Positions 36,400 to 44,688 of a stretch of DNA of 50,601 nucleotides are shown piece after piece. The position numbers were made by a program, and so were the translations under genes. The stretch spans positions 1 through 50,601 of the forward strand of contig DLDU01000005.1 in assembly GCA_002481295.1 (NCBI GenBank). The letters are read 5' to 3'. How positions within the stretch are numbered: the first letter of the stretch is position 1; each line of letters begins with the position of its first letter. The DNA is from Prevotella sp. UBA7764. Lineage in GTDB: Bacteria; Bacteroidota; Bacteroidia; Bacteroidales; Bacteroidaceae. The notes under the pieces are model-generated. The model saw only the letters and a program-made list of their open reading frames with translations. It ran no database searches and was not told the origin of the DNA.

Positions 36400-38574
36400 T
36401 TATGCGTTCTGTTCCCCTTTACCACCTCTTTTCCCTTTCGGCATACTCAAAGAGATGCTTTTGTTTTTCATCCAGTCGCGCAGGGCGGCGTAAGCTGAGG
36501 TTTCCTCGGTATGCTGAGGCTGAGCGAAAGTCATGCGCATCTTGTCATCGCCATACTGGTCGGGGAAGATGATCATCAGATTCTTGCCTTTGAAGTATTT
36601 TGTGAGTTCTTCGGGCAGACGCTCTTGGGCAGCCTTGAACGACACGGTACCTTTACGGGCAGTGACAACGACGAAGAGATGGTCGTCGGCGATGGTGGCG
36701 GCAAGTTTGGGCATCTCGTTCCAATGCTCCATCTCTATATAGGTGGCGCGCACTGAGGCGTGGCGGTTCTTGACATATTCGTTGATCATCTGCAGCGTGT
36801 CCTTGCGGCCGTAGAAGACAATACGGCACTCCAGGTTTTCGGATAGTCGTGAGAGCCGTTCCACCCATCGGTAGAAGCCTGGCTCGTACTGCGCGCGGGA
36901 AGGCACGGCAACCTGTATGCGGCGCAGCGTGGCGATGGGATGGTTGAGGCGCGCCATGATGATCTGACGGCTCAGGCCGTTGAACAAACTCTGGTGGAAC
37001 TCACCCCAGAACTTCGGACTGACATTGGAGTGAGTGTGCATGCCGATGAGCACCTCTGTGGCCTGGAACTCCTTGAAGGCATGCTTGATGCCATTGGCGA
37101 TATTGGCGGCAATGCGCACCTGGGTCTGCAAGTGGACATCGGAGCCTGCGGCGTAGTGGCTGACCTGATCCAGCAGGCGTTGCCCGGCTGCTTGGTTCTT
37201 GCGGATGTTCTGGTCGTCATACACGACGTTCAGTGCCACAATGCCCTGTGGGCGCTTGACCGACCGCATCATCAGCGCCAAGTCGATGAGTCGGTTGGCA
37301 TATTCGGGGTATTTCACCGGCACGAGGATGTTTTCCACCGTCGTGGGCTCTTCTTCGTCGTGTGCCACTTCCTTGTCGCGGACAATGATGTGCTGTGCGG
37401 AGCGGTCGGTGACGATCGACGAGATGATGCAGGTGAAGAGAATCATGATGACCACGCCGTTGAGCATCTGCTCATCGACGAGAGGTTTCCCGTCGGCAGT
37501 TTTTAGCCCCATGCCCACCATTACCATGGCAATGGCTCCGGCAGCATGAGCTGACGACAGACCAAACATCATGTGCGCTGACGACAACGGCAGACGGAAG
37601 AGGAAACCGGAGAAATAGGCGGCGATGGCCTTGCTCAGCGTACCGATGATGACGAAACAGGCAACCACCCAGATGATATTTCCACCGGCAAAGAGCAGGC
37701 GTACGTTGATAAGCATGCCTACGCCAATAAGGAAGTAGGGGATGAACAGTGCGTTGCCGATGAACTCGATGCGGTTCATCAGCGGCGAGAGCTGGGGGAT
37801 ATAGCGGTTGAGGATGAGTCCGGCAAAGAAGGCACCGAAGATACCTTCCAGTCCGATGAGCTCGGCGAGCGCTGCCATCAGGAAGAGCATGGCCATGACA
37901 AAGATGAACTGCATGACGGCATCGCTGTAGCGGCGCAGAAACCAACGTGTCAGCCGGGGAACAGCATATAGCAGGACGGTGCAGTAGAGTGCCATCTTCA
38001 AGATGAAGAAACTCCAGAAGGCAAAGCCGCCACCACCTTGATGAGAGGCAACGATGACGGCCAGTACGATGAGGGCCAGGAGCAGGCTCACCATCGTGGC
38101 GCCCACGCTGATGACCACACTCGGCTTGCGCTGTAGGCCATAGCGGCTGACGATGGGGTAAGAGATCAGCGTGTGCGACGACATGATACAGGCCAGCAGC
38201 AGGGCGGCTCCCGTCGTATAGCCCAACAGGCTGATACCTGTGACGTAGTTCATCGCAAAGGGTATGGCAAAGGTCAGCAGACCAAAGACCAGCGCACGGT
38301 ATTTGTTGCGCTGCAGGCCGTCGAGATCCATCTCCAAAGAGGCTAGGAACATGATGTAGTAGAGGCCTACCCGGCCGAAGAGTTCAAAGGAGGCATCGCG
38401 GGAGAGAATGTCCAAACCATACTGACCAACAAGCACACCTGCCAGCACCATACCGATGATGTGTGGGATGCGCAACTTGCCCATGATGATTGGAGCCAAC
38501 AGGATGATGAGCAATACCACGAAGAAAATCAACGTGGGGTTGGTGATGGGGAAGTATGACGCAATGTTGAGCAT
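36400..38574 (-). CDS. CPA2-type cation/proton antiporter with Usp-like domain
   Basis: This 724-residue protein has an N-terminal Na+/H+ exchanger domain of about 12 membrane segments (residues 10-385) and a cytoplasmic half resembling universal-stress-protein domains (about 410-690: ENILVPVKYPEYANRLIDLAL, TEVLIGMHTHSN). Conserved family stretches include GLEGIFGAFFAGLILNR and the half-helix region around SSAHAAGAIAMVMVGMG. It would exchange Na+ or K+ for protons across the inner membrane. The C-terminal tail is basic. A divergent promoter region separates it from asd. Confidence 0.9.
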   Translation of the reverse strand: MLNIASYFPITNPTLIFFVVLLIILLAPIIMGKLRIPHIIGMVLAGVLVGQYGLDILSRDASFELFGRVGLYYIMFLASLEMDLDGLQRNKYRALVFGLLTFAIPFAMNYVTGISLLGYTTGAALLLACIMSSHTLISYPIVSRYGLQRKPSVVISVGATMVSLLLALIVLAVIVASHQGGGGFAFWSFFILKMALYCTVLLYAVPRLTRWFLRRYSDAVMQFIFVMAMLFLMAALAELIGLEGIFGAFFAGLILNRYIPQLSPLMNRIEFIGNALFIPYFLIGVGMLINVRLLFAGGNIIWVVACFVIIGTLSKAIAAYFSGFLFRLPLSSAHMMFGLSSAHAAGAIAMVMVGMGLKTADGKPLVDEQMLNGVVIMILFTCIISSIVTDRSAQHIIVRDKEVAHDEEEPTTVENILVPVKYPEYANRLIDLALMMRSVKRPQGIVALNVVYDDQNIRKNQAAGQRLLDQVSHYAAGSDVHLQTQVRIAANIANGIKHAFKEFQATEVLIGMHTHSNVSPKFWGEFHQSLFNGLSRQIIMARLNHPIATLRRIQVAVPSRAQYEPGFYRWVERLSRLSENLECRIVFYGRKDTLQMINEYVKNRHASVRATYIEMEHWNEMPKLAATIADDHLFVVVTARKGTVSFKAAQERLPEELTKYFKGKNLMIIFPDQYGDDKMRMTFAQPQHTEETSAYAALRDWMKNKSISLSMPKGKRGGKGEQNA

Positions 38575-38605
38575 AGATCTTCTATATTCCTACATAATTC
38601 TTGCG

Positions 38606-38683
38606 CAAAGGTAGCAATTATTTTTCAAACACTGAAAAATATTACATATTGTTCGTCTAATTGATGGGAAAGTTGTACTTTTG
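38606..38683. promoter_or_regulatory. Divergent promoter region, antiporter and asd
   Basis: On the minus strand TACCTTTG at 38613-38606 faces the antiporter; on the plus strand TACTTTTG at 38676-38683 faces asd. Neither has an ideally spaced TTTG. Confidence 0.5.
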
Positions 38684-38732
38684 CAACACGATTATCACCA
38701 TATCATTATAAAATAAGAGAAAGGAATAGATT

Positions 38733-39746
38733 ATGAGAGTAGCTATTGTCGGTGCCAGTGGCGCAGTGGGCCAGGAGCTTCTGCGTATCCTCGCTGAGCG
38801 TGATTTCCCCGTTGATGACCTTGTGCTGTTCGGCTCTACACGTAGTGCCGGCCGCCTTTACAACTTCAAAGGCAAGGACTATGAGGTGAAACTTTTGCAA
38901 CACAACGACGACTTCAAGGGTGTGGACATCGCCTTCACCTCTGCCGGTGCTGGTACGAGTAAGGAGTTTGCGGACACGATCACGAAGTACGGCGCTGTGA
39001 TGATCGACAACTCCAGCGCCTTCCGTATGGACGACGACGTGCCATTGGTAGTGCCTGAGGTCAACGCCGCTGACGCGCTGAAGCGTCCACGTGGCATCAT
39101 CGCCAACCCTAACTGTACAACGATCATGATGGTCGTCGTGCTGGAGCCTATTGAGAAGCTGTCTCATATCAAGAAGATCCATATCGCCAGCTACCAAAGT
39201 GCTTCCGGCGCCGGTGCCGCTGCTATGAAGGAGCTCGAACAGCAGTACAAGGAAATGGTAGAGCAGGGACATGTGACGACTATCAACAAGTTCCCCCATC
39301 AACTGGCCTATAATGTCATTCCGCAAATCGACAAGATGACACCCAACGACTACACCAAAGAGGAGATGAAAATGTACAACGAGACTCGCAAGATCATGCA
39401 CTCCGACGTACGCACCTCTGCAACATGTGTGCGTGTGAGCTCGCTCCGCTCGCATTCCGAGAGCGTGTGGTTTGAAACCGAGAAGCCGCTGAGTGTTGAA
39501 GAGATCCGCGAGGCTCTGAAGGGAGCTCCCGGCGTCACCGTCGTCGACGATCCTCAGAACTATGTCTACCCCATGCCGCTGGAGAGTGCCGGCAAAGACG
39601 ATGTCTACGTGGGCCGCATCCGCAAGGACCTCGCCGACGATAACGGCAACACGCTCTGGCTCACCGGTGACCAGATCCGCAAGGGCGCAGCCCTCAATGC
39701 CGTGCAGATCGCCGAGTACCTTATCAGAGAGGGCGACGTGAAGTAA
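38733..39746 (+). CDS. asd: Aspartate-semialdehyde dehydrogenase
   Basis: Asd reduces aspartyl phosphate to the semialdehyde with NADPH, feeding lysine, threonine, methionine and diaminopimelate synthesis. The 337-residue protein opens with the Rossmann motif [18 protein letters not shown] and has catalytic Cys128 in NPNCTTIMM, followed by the substrate-binding [13 protein letters not shown]. Length is typical. A 379-base repeat-rich gap follows. Confidence 0.96.
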   Translation: MRVAIVGASGAVGQELLRILAERDFPVDDLVLFGSTRSAGRLYNFKGKDYEVKLLQHNDDFKGVDIAFTSAGAGTSKEFADTITKYGAVMIDNSSAFRMDDDVPLVVPEVNAADALKRPRGIIANPNCTTIMMVVVLEPIEKLSHIKKIHIASYQSASGAGAAAMKELEQQYKEMVEQGHVTTINKFPHQLAYNVIPQIDKMTPNDYTKEEMKMYNETRKIMHSDVRTSATCVRVSSLRSHSESVWFETEKPLSVEEIREALKGAPGVTVVDDPQNYVYPMPLESAGKDDVYVGRIRKDLADDNGNTLWLTGDQIRKGAALNAVQIAEYLIREGDVK

Positions 39747-39840
39747 GAAGCAAAGACGGGAAGCAGGGGGCGAACCAGAGCTCGGGAGAGGTGACAGAGA
39801 ACGGGCAAGCGACTGGGTAAGCTGCAGGGCCTGCGACGGG

Positions 39841-40110
39841 GCCTTGGCACAGCCAAGGCAAACCGAACCGCTAACGCAAAAAGAGCGGCCCCCTTCCTTT
39901 CGGTTCTGCCCTTGGTTCCCCGGCGCCCCCCTTCCTTTCGGTTCTGCCCTTGGTTCCCCGGCGGCTTCCTGCCTTCCGGCTCTGCCCTTTGGCTCCTTAG
40001 CTGCTCTGCCTCTGCTCTTGAGTTGCTGTCTCTTCGCGTGAGCCGTTGTGTTTGCTTCGCCTGTGGCGAAGTCCTCCCTTTGTGATTCAAGTCCTCCCTT
40101 TGTTATTCAA
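39841..40110. repeat. Tandem repeats upstream of the transposase-like gene
   Basis: A 37-bp sequence at 39889-39925 is repeated perfectly at 39927-39963 (38-bp period), with a decayed third copy from about 39964. A 20-bp unit at 40071-40090 repeats at 40091-40110 with one mismatch. An 8-bp stem hairpin (GCCTTGGC-ACA-GCCAAGGC) is at 39841-39859. The 379-base gap has no gene and is GC-rich. Confidence 0.85.
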
Positions 40111-40125
40111 TAATCTCCCCAGCCT

Positions 40126-41130
40126 ATGAATGAGGAACAATATCTACGGCACAAGCCTTTTGCCGGTCCTCTGAAGCCTTCCATGCAGCGCCGCGCCATC
40201 TTCAACGACTATCATGCGCGCCGCATCTACTTGCTGACGGTGACCACCGTCAACCGCTACCCATGGCTTGGCAAGGTAGTGGGGCGCACGACGGCTCCGC
40301 GCTATACCCTCGACTATCCTCATATTGTTCCCAGTCCTTTAGGCCTCGCCGTCTTGGATGCATGGCGGCATATCCCTGACTTCGTGCCAGAGATCTCCAT
40401 TGTCGATTTCCAGCTCATGCCCGACCACCTGCATGGCATTCTCTTTGTCCATGAGAGGATGGCGCGGCATCTTGGCAATGTCGTCGGTGGCTTTAAGAAA
40501 TCCTGTAACGCAGCCTTTCGCCGTATCATTCTCCACGAAGAGGAGAATCCCAAGGAACAGCATCACAAAGACGGTAATATGCTCTGGCAACTTGGCTACA
40601 ACGACCGTCTGCTGAATGATGAAGGGCAGATGGAGCGGTGGCGCCGCTATCTTCACGACAACCCTTACCGCCTGATGATGAAGCGCGAGCACCGTGACCT
40701 CTTCCGTGTGCAGCACAACTTCGAATATGCCGGCTACAGCTTTTCTGCCATCGGCAACCGCTTTCTCCTCGACTATCCCGAGAAGAAAGTAGTGCAGTGT
40801 TCGCGTCGTCTCACGGCTGAGCAGATCGAAGCCCAGCGTCAGCAGTGCCTGAAGGATGCAGCGCGTGGCGTGGTCTTTATCTCTCCGAGCATCTCGCCGG
40901 GCGAGAAGACCATCATGCGCAGCCTGTTTCTCCAGGGCTGTTCTCTCATCCATCTGCGTGAGAACGGCTTCACTGACTACTCCAAGCCCACAGGCCGCTC
41001 GATGCAAGCTTGTGCCGAAGGCCGCCTGCTGTTGCTGGCCCCATGGGAGCATCACAACGCCCGTACGACGATCCGGCGTGACCAGTGCCTAAGCCTGAAC
41101 GAGATGGCCAAAGCTCTCAGCGAGTGTTAA
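40126..41130 (+). CDS. REP-associated tyrosine transposase-like protein with extra C-terminal domain
   Basis: This 334-residue protein has a Y1-transposase (IS200/RAYT) fold in residues 30-200: beta strand IYLLTVTTVNRYPWLG, the HUH motif QLMPDHLHGILFV (His101 and His103) and a candidate nucleophile Tyr175 in RWRRYLHDNP, matching the YIxxNP region of RAYTs. Such proteins nick single-stranded REP hairpins. Residues 225-334 are an added domain (ISPSISPGEKTIMRSLFLQG, KPTGRSMQACAEGRLLLLAPW) that looks like a Rossmann/SLOG (DprA-like) fold, although that is inference. No transposon ends are seen, consistent with a domesticated RAYT. Confidence 0.8.
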   Translation: MNEEQYLRHKPFAGPLKPSMQRRAIFNDYHARRIYLLTVTTVNRYPWLGKVVGRTTAPRYTLDYPHIVPSPLGLAVLDAWRHIPDFVPEISIVDFQLMPDHLHGILFVHERMARHLGNVVGGFKKSCNAAFRRIILHEEENPKEQHHKDGNMLWQLGYNDRLLNDEGQMERWRRYLHDNPYRLMMKREHRDLFRVQHNFEYAGYSFSAIGNRFLLDYPEKKVVQCSRRLTAEQIEAQRQQCLKDAARGVVFISPSISPGEKTIMRSLFLQGCSLIHLRENGFTDYSKPTGRSMQACAEGRLLLLAPWEHHNARTTIRRDQCLSLNEMAKALSEC

Positions 41131-41157
41131 CGCTTATCACTTTTCTGTGGCTTCTTC

Positions 41158-41187
41158 TTGTTATATAGAAAAAAATGTGTATCTTTG
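41158..41187 (+). promoter_or_regulatory. Promoter for tRNA-Leu
   Basis: TTG at 41158-41160, 19 bp, TATCTTTG at 41180-41187; the mature tRNA starts at 41210. Confidence 0.75.
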
Positions 41188-41209
41188 CATCCACTACGAT
41201 TATTTTCAT

Positions 41210-41291
41210 GCGCCTGTGGCGGAATTGGTAGACGCGCTAGACTTAGGATCTAGTTGCTCACGCAGTGCAGGTTCGAGTCCTGTCAGGCGCA
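41210..41291 (+). tRNA. tRNA-Leu (anticodon UAG)
   Basis: Acceptor GCGCCTG (41210-41216) pairs with CAGGCGC (41284-41290). The anticodon arm CTAGA-CTTAGGA-TCTAG gives anticodon UAG, the T-loop is GGTTCGAGTCC, and a long variable arm typical of class II tRNA-Leu is present. 82 bases; CCA is not encoded. Confidence 0.96.
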
Positions 41292-41300
41292 CAAATGAAG

Positions 41301-41337
41301 AAATCCTAACCAGCGTTCGCTGGTTAGGATTTTTTTC
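41301..41337 (+). terminator. Terminator after tRNA-Leu
   Basis: A 14-bp stem (AAATCCTAACCAGC with GCTGGTTAGGATTT) closes on GTTC and is followed by a T-run. Confidence 0.93.
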
Positions 41338-41388
41338 CTTTTTCTGATATTTAACGCTCTCGGAAAAAGCATTTTAAAGAAAAAGCAG

Positions 41389-41396
41389 TAACTTTG
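41389..41396 (+). promoter_or_regulatory. Putative -7 element for glyS
   Basis: TAACTTTG, 35 bases before the GlyRS start. Confidence 0.55.
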
Positions 41397-41431
41397 CACG
41401 AAAGTATAATTTATTAGAAAGTAATAGAATT

Positions 41432-43000
41432 ATGGCACAAGAAGATGTTTTCAAGAAGATTGTGAGTCATTGCAAGGAATATGGTTTCGTATTCCCCAGT
41501 TCAGACATCTATCCTGACGGACTCGCAGCCGTCTATGATTACGGACCAAACGGTGTAGAATTGAAAAACAATATCAAGAAGTACTGGTGGGACAGTATGG
41601 TGCTTCTTCACAACAATATCGTGGGCATTGACGCTGCCATCTTCATGAACCCGACCGTATGGAAGGCCAGTGGTCATGTCGACGCTTTCAACGACCCGCT
41701 CATCGACAACCGCGACTCGAAGAAGCGCTATCGTGCCGATGTGCTCATTGAGGATCAGATCGCCAAGTATGAGGAGAAGATCGACAAGGAGGTGAAGAAA
41801 GCTGCCAAGAAGTTTGGCGATGCCTTCGACGAGAAGAAGTTCCGCGAGACCAATCCCCGCGTCCTTGAGCATCAGAAAAAGCGCGACGACCTCCACGCCC
41901 GCTACACCGAGGCCATGCAGGGCCCCGACCTTGAGGAGCTCAAGCAGATTATCCTTGACGAGGGTATCGTAGATCCTATCAGTGGTACGAAGAACTGGAC
42001 CGACGTGCGTCAGTTCAACTTGATGTTCTCCACAGAGTTCGGTTCCACAGCCGGTGCCACGAGCAAGGTCTACCTCCGTCCGGAGACAGCCCAGGGTATC
42101 TTTGTCAACTTCCTCAACGTGCAGAAGACCACGCGTCAGAAGCTGCCGTTCGGTATCGCACAGATCGGTAAGGCTTTCCGCAACGAGATCGTTGCCCGTC
42201 AGTTCGTCTTCCGTATGCGCGAGTTCGAGCAGATGGAGATGCAGTTCTTCTGCCAGCCCGGCACCGAGATGAAGTGGTTTGAATATTGGAAGAAAGCCCG
42301 TTTGGCCTGGCACGAGGCTTTGGGCATGGGCAACGACAACTATCGTTACCACGACCACGAGAAACTCGCCTTCTACGCCAACGCTGCCACTGACATCGAG
42401 TTCAAGATGCCGTTCGGCTTCAAGGAGGTCGAGGGTATCCACAGCCGTACCAACTACGACCTGAGCCAGCACGAGAAGTTCAGCGGCACAAAGATGCGCT
42501 ACTTCGATCCCGACACCAATGAGAGCTACGTACCCTACGACGTGGAGACCTCTATCGGCGTTGACCGTATGTTCCTCAGCGTCATGTGCCACTCTTACGA
42601 GGAGGAGAAGCTTGAGAATGGTTCCAGCCGTGTCGTGCTGCACCTGCCCGAGGCTTTGGCTCCTATCAAGTGCGCCGTGCTGCCGCTTGTCAACAAGGAC
42701 GGACTACCCGAGAAGGCACAGGAGATTGTCAACGACCTGAAGTTCCACTTCACCACACATATCGAGGCTAAGGACTCCATCGGCAAGCGCTATCGCCGTC
42801 AGGACGCCATAGGCACACCGTTCTGCGTCACCGTTGACGGACAGACCTTGGAGGACAACACCGTCACCCTGCGCTATCGCGACTCGATGGAGCAGGAGCG
42901 TGTGCCTGTGGAGAAGCTGCGCGAGATCATTGAGGACCGCGTGAGCATCACCAGCGTGCTGAAGAAACTCAGCAAGGAGATTGAGGGTCTTGACAAGTAA
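41432..43000 (+). CDS. glyS: Glycyl-tRNA synthetase (dimeric type)
   Basis: GlyRS charges tRNA-Gly. The 522-residue protein is the single-chain homodimer class II type, not the two-subunit enteric type. Motif 2 region is FGIAQIGKAFRNEIVARQFVFRMREFEQMEMQFF and the C-terminal anticodon-binding domain starts near 410 (IKCAVLPLVNKDGLPEKA). An insertion at about 95-190 is rich in Lys/Glu, as in this type. The FKBP lipoprotein gene starts 18 bases later and is probably co-transcribed. Confidence 0.95.
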   Translation: MAQEDVFKKIVSHCKEYGFVFPSSDIYPDGLAAVYDYGPNGVELKNNIKKYWWDSMVLLHNNIVGIDAAIFMNPTVWKASGHVDAFNDPLIDNRDSKKRYRADVLIEDQIAKYEEKIDKEVKKAAKKFGDAFDEKKFRETNPRVLEHQKKRDDLHARYTEAMQGPDLEELKQIILDEGIVDPISGTKNWTDVRQFNLMFSTEFGSTAGATSKVYLRPETAQGIFVNFLNVQKTTRQKLPFGIAQIGKAFRNEIVARQFVFRMREFEQMEMQFFCQPGTEMKWFEYWKKARLAWHEALGMGNDNYRYHDHEKLAFYANAATDIEFKMPFGFKEVEGIHSRTNYDLSQHEKFSGTKMRYFDPDTNESYVPYDVETSIGVDRMFLSVMCHSYEEEKLENGSSRVVLHLPEALAPIKCAVLPLVNKDGLPEKAQEIVNDLKFHFTTHIEAKDSIGKRYRRQDAIGTPFCVTVDGQTLEDNTVTLRYRDSMEQERVPVEKLREIIEDRVSITSVLKKLSKEIEGLDK

Positions 43001-43018
43001 TCACACAATAAGTAAAGA

Positions 43019-43663
43019 ATGAACATCAGCATCAAGCGCGTCATCAGAAAATGGAGTGGGGCTCTGCTTGTCGTTGTGGCAGGCAGCATGCTACTTGCCG
43101 CCTGTTCGGAGAGCGACGATACCGGCTCGGAGTTTGACGATTGGCAGAGTAAGAACACGACTTATTGGGACGCTCTCTACGCCAAGGCGCAGGACAGCGT
43201 CAAGGCTGGCAACGCCAATTGGAAGATCATCAAGAACTGGAGTCTCGAGGATTCATTGCAGTCCAAGAACACCGACTATATCATCGTCCACGTCAAAGAG
43301 ACGGGAACCGGAACGGTCAGCCCCATCTATACCGACACCGTGCGGACACACTATACCGGTCGGCTGATCCCCTCTGCCAGTTATCCCGACGGCTATCAGT
43401 TTGACTCTTCTTTGGGTCATGCCGTTTCCATGGATGAGGCCACGCCGACAAAGTTTGCTGTCAGCGCTGTTGTTGATGTTGACGGTTTCTCCACGGCTTT
43501 GCAAAACATGCATGTCGGTGACCGTTGGGAGGTATACATCCCTTATACCCTTGGCTACGGCGAGACGGCGCAGAGCGCGATTCCTGCCTACTCCACGCTG
43601 ATCTTCGACGTCAAGCTGGCTGCCTTCTATCCCAAGGGACAGAAAGTCCCCGACTGGAAGTAA
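43019..43663 (+). CDS. FKBP-type isomerase lipoprotein
   Basis: A 214-residue lipoprotein (lipobox LLAAC, Cys about residue 29) with an acidic spacer and a C-terminal FKBP domain (about 90-208). Domain features are VRTHYTGRLI, FDSSLGHAV, FSTALQNMHVGDRWEVYIPYTLGYG and the closing TLIFDVKLAAFYP. It would isomerise proline bonds in periplasmic or surface proteins. Many Bacteroidetes carry several such lipoproteins. It follows glyS by 18 bases. Confidence 0.9.
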   Translation: MNISIKRVIRKWSGALLVVVAGSMLLAACSESDDTGSEFDDWQSKNTTYWDALYAKAQDSVKAGNANWKIIKNWSLEDSLQSKNTDYIIVHVKETGTGTVSPIYTDTVRTHYTGRLIPSASYPDGYQFDSSLGHAVSMDEATPTKFAVSAVVDVDGFSTALQNMHVGDRWEVYIPYTLGYGETAQSAIPAYSTLIFDVKLAAFYPKGQKVPDWK

Positions 43664-43713
43664 GCCGACAGCATATCTTTTGGGCCATGCCCCGAAGCTT
43701 TTCATTGTGTCCT

Positions 43714-43731
43714 ATATATATAATAAGGTGT
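43714..43731 (+). repeat. 18-bp post-stop motif, copy 3
   Basis: Same 18 bases as 34333-34350; 50 bases after the FKBP stop. Here it is enclosed by a GTCCTA/TAGGAC stem (43709-43714 with 43729-43734). Confidence 0.75.
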
Positions 43732-43945
43732 AGGACGCGGCGGAGAGCATCGGGGCATGGTCTTTTTTGTTTGTTCCGGTCTTTTTCTGTTGTCTTCAAT
43801 GGCTGTCTTGGCAGCATAGTCCTCGGTGGCTGCTGTGCAAACGATTGTCCCGCGCTTCTGGGCTGAGAAATTGTTGTGTGCGCACACACTTTATTGATAT
43901 AGGTCAAAAATCCCCTCTTTTTGCATAAAAACGATAAGGGAATCG

Positions 43946-43976
43946 TTGTGGCATTGCGAAAATCATCCTATCTTTG
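43946..43976 (+). promoter_or_regulatory. Promoter of the C-poor transcript
   Basis: TTG at 43946-43948, 20 bp, TATCTTTG at 43969-43976; start expected near 43983. Confidence 0.72.
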
Positions 43977-44461
43977 CAGTGTCAAAAGGAAAAAAAGATG
44001 GCCGCAAGGGCATCAAGAGATATTTGAAAAGTTGAGAGAAATATACAAGGTAAGAAGTTCGTCAGGATGCGACGTTAGTAGAGAAAATAGAGAGAACGCA
44101 GGTAGAAGATGATTCAGGACGACAGGTAGAAGATGATTCAGGATGTACGGATAGGTAGAAGATTAGTTCTTTGAAAGGTAAGAAGAAAGATTGATTCAGG
44201 AAACGTGATAGGTGTTAGTATTAAAGAAGGGTATTAGTAATAGAGGAAAGGTATTAGTAAAGAGTAAGGTATTAGTGATTGAAGGATAGATGTTAGTAAG
44301 ATTGAGAAGTAATAGGTAGGACGTCCTTGAGGTAGAGAAGAAAGATTGAAGAAGTAAGGATGACAGACAGGGTGACACGATTCAGGATGACGAAGAAGAA
44401 AAGGTAAAAGATTGAATAAGAAAGATTGGTTTATAGTATAAAGAGAAAGCGAGGTAAAAAG

Positions 44462-44545
44462 ATGTATATGATGATGATGAGTATCATGTGTGCAGCAAGT
44501 GCTGCCGCATGGATGTGGGCAGAGAACAACGGCATGCGCCTTTAG
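44462..44545 (+). CDS. Possible 27-residue hydrophobic small protein
   Basis: ATG 44462 opens a 27-codon frame, MYMMMMSIMCAASAAAWMWA followed by a short polar tail. It sits at the 3' end of the C-poor transcript, where base composition returns to normal and C reappears. The hydrophobic stretch could insert in a membrane. GCGAGG lies 9 bases upstream as a weak ribosome site. Too short for firm coding evidence. Confidence 0.35.
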   Translation: MYMMMMSIMCAASAAAWMWAENNGMRL

Positions 44546-44607
44546 TTCCCCCCACGCGATTGGAAGGAGAATAGCATAGAAAATAGGTATTAACAGATAT
44601 AACGAAG

Positions 44608-44640
44608 GCGGTGTTCCAGTATATGGGACATCGCTTTTTG
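44608..44640 (+). terminator. Terminator of the C-poor transcript
   Basis: Ten consecutive pairs (44608-44617 with 44625-44634, two G-U), 7-base loop, then TTTTT. The MATE promoter overlaps its tail. Confidence 0.72.
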
Positions 44641-44668
44641 GTTATTTGGCGGAATCTGTGTAACTTTG
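44637..44668 (+). promoter_or_regulatory. Promoter for the MATE exporter gene
   Basis: TTTG at 44637-44640, 20 bp, TAACTTTG at 44661-44668; ATG at 44689. Confidence 0.72.
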
Positions 44669-44688
44669 CAGTATAATCAAAGAGTAGT

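Larger units (their letters stand above)
43983..44640 (+). ncRNA. Candidate C-depleted purine-rich RNA
   Basis: A roughly 650-base stretch lies between a good promoter and a hairpin with a T-run, without a normal gene. Its plus strand is purine-rich and very poor in C: 44205-44321 (117 bases) has no C at all. It is full of stop triplets in all plus frames. Repeats are visible: a 21-base unit at 44099-44119 and 44123-44143, and at least four GTATTAGT or close variants between 44210 and 44300. A 9-codon open frame begins at 43998 and a 27-codon one at 44462. It could be a regulatory RNA or the leader of a small-protein message. Confidence 0.5.

Noticed and set aside
41301..41337. Attachment site or repeat after tRNA-Leu
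   Set aside because: The structure is a perfect hairpin with a T-run, an ordinary terminator, and no integrase is adjacent.
43921..44112. 63-codon frame at the start of the C-poor region
   Set aside because: Its start is upstream of the predicted transcript start and it crosses the promoter.
44196..44378. 60-codon Leu/Ser/Thr-rich frame on the minus strand
   Set aside because: It results from the pyrimidine-rich complement having few stop codons; no promoter or ribosome site on that strand.
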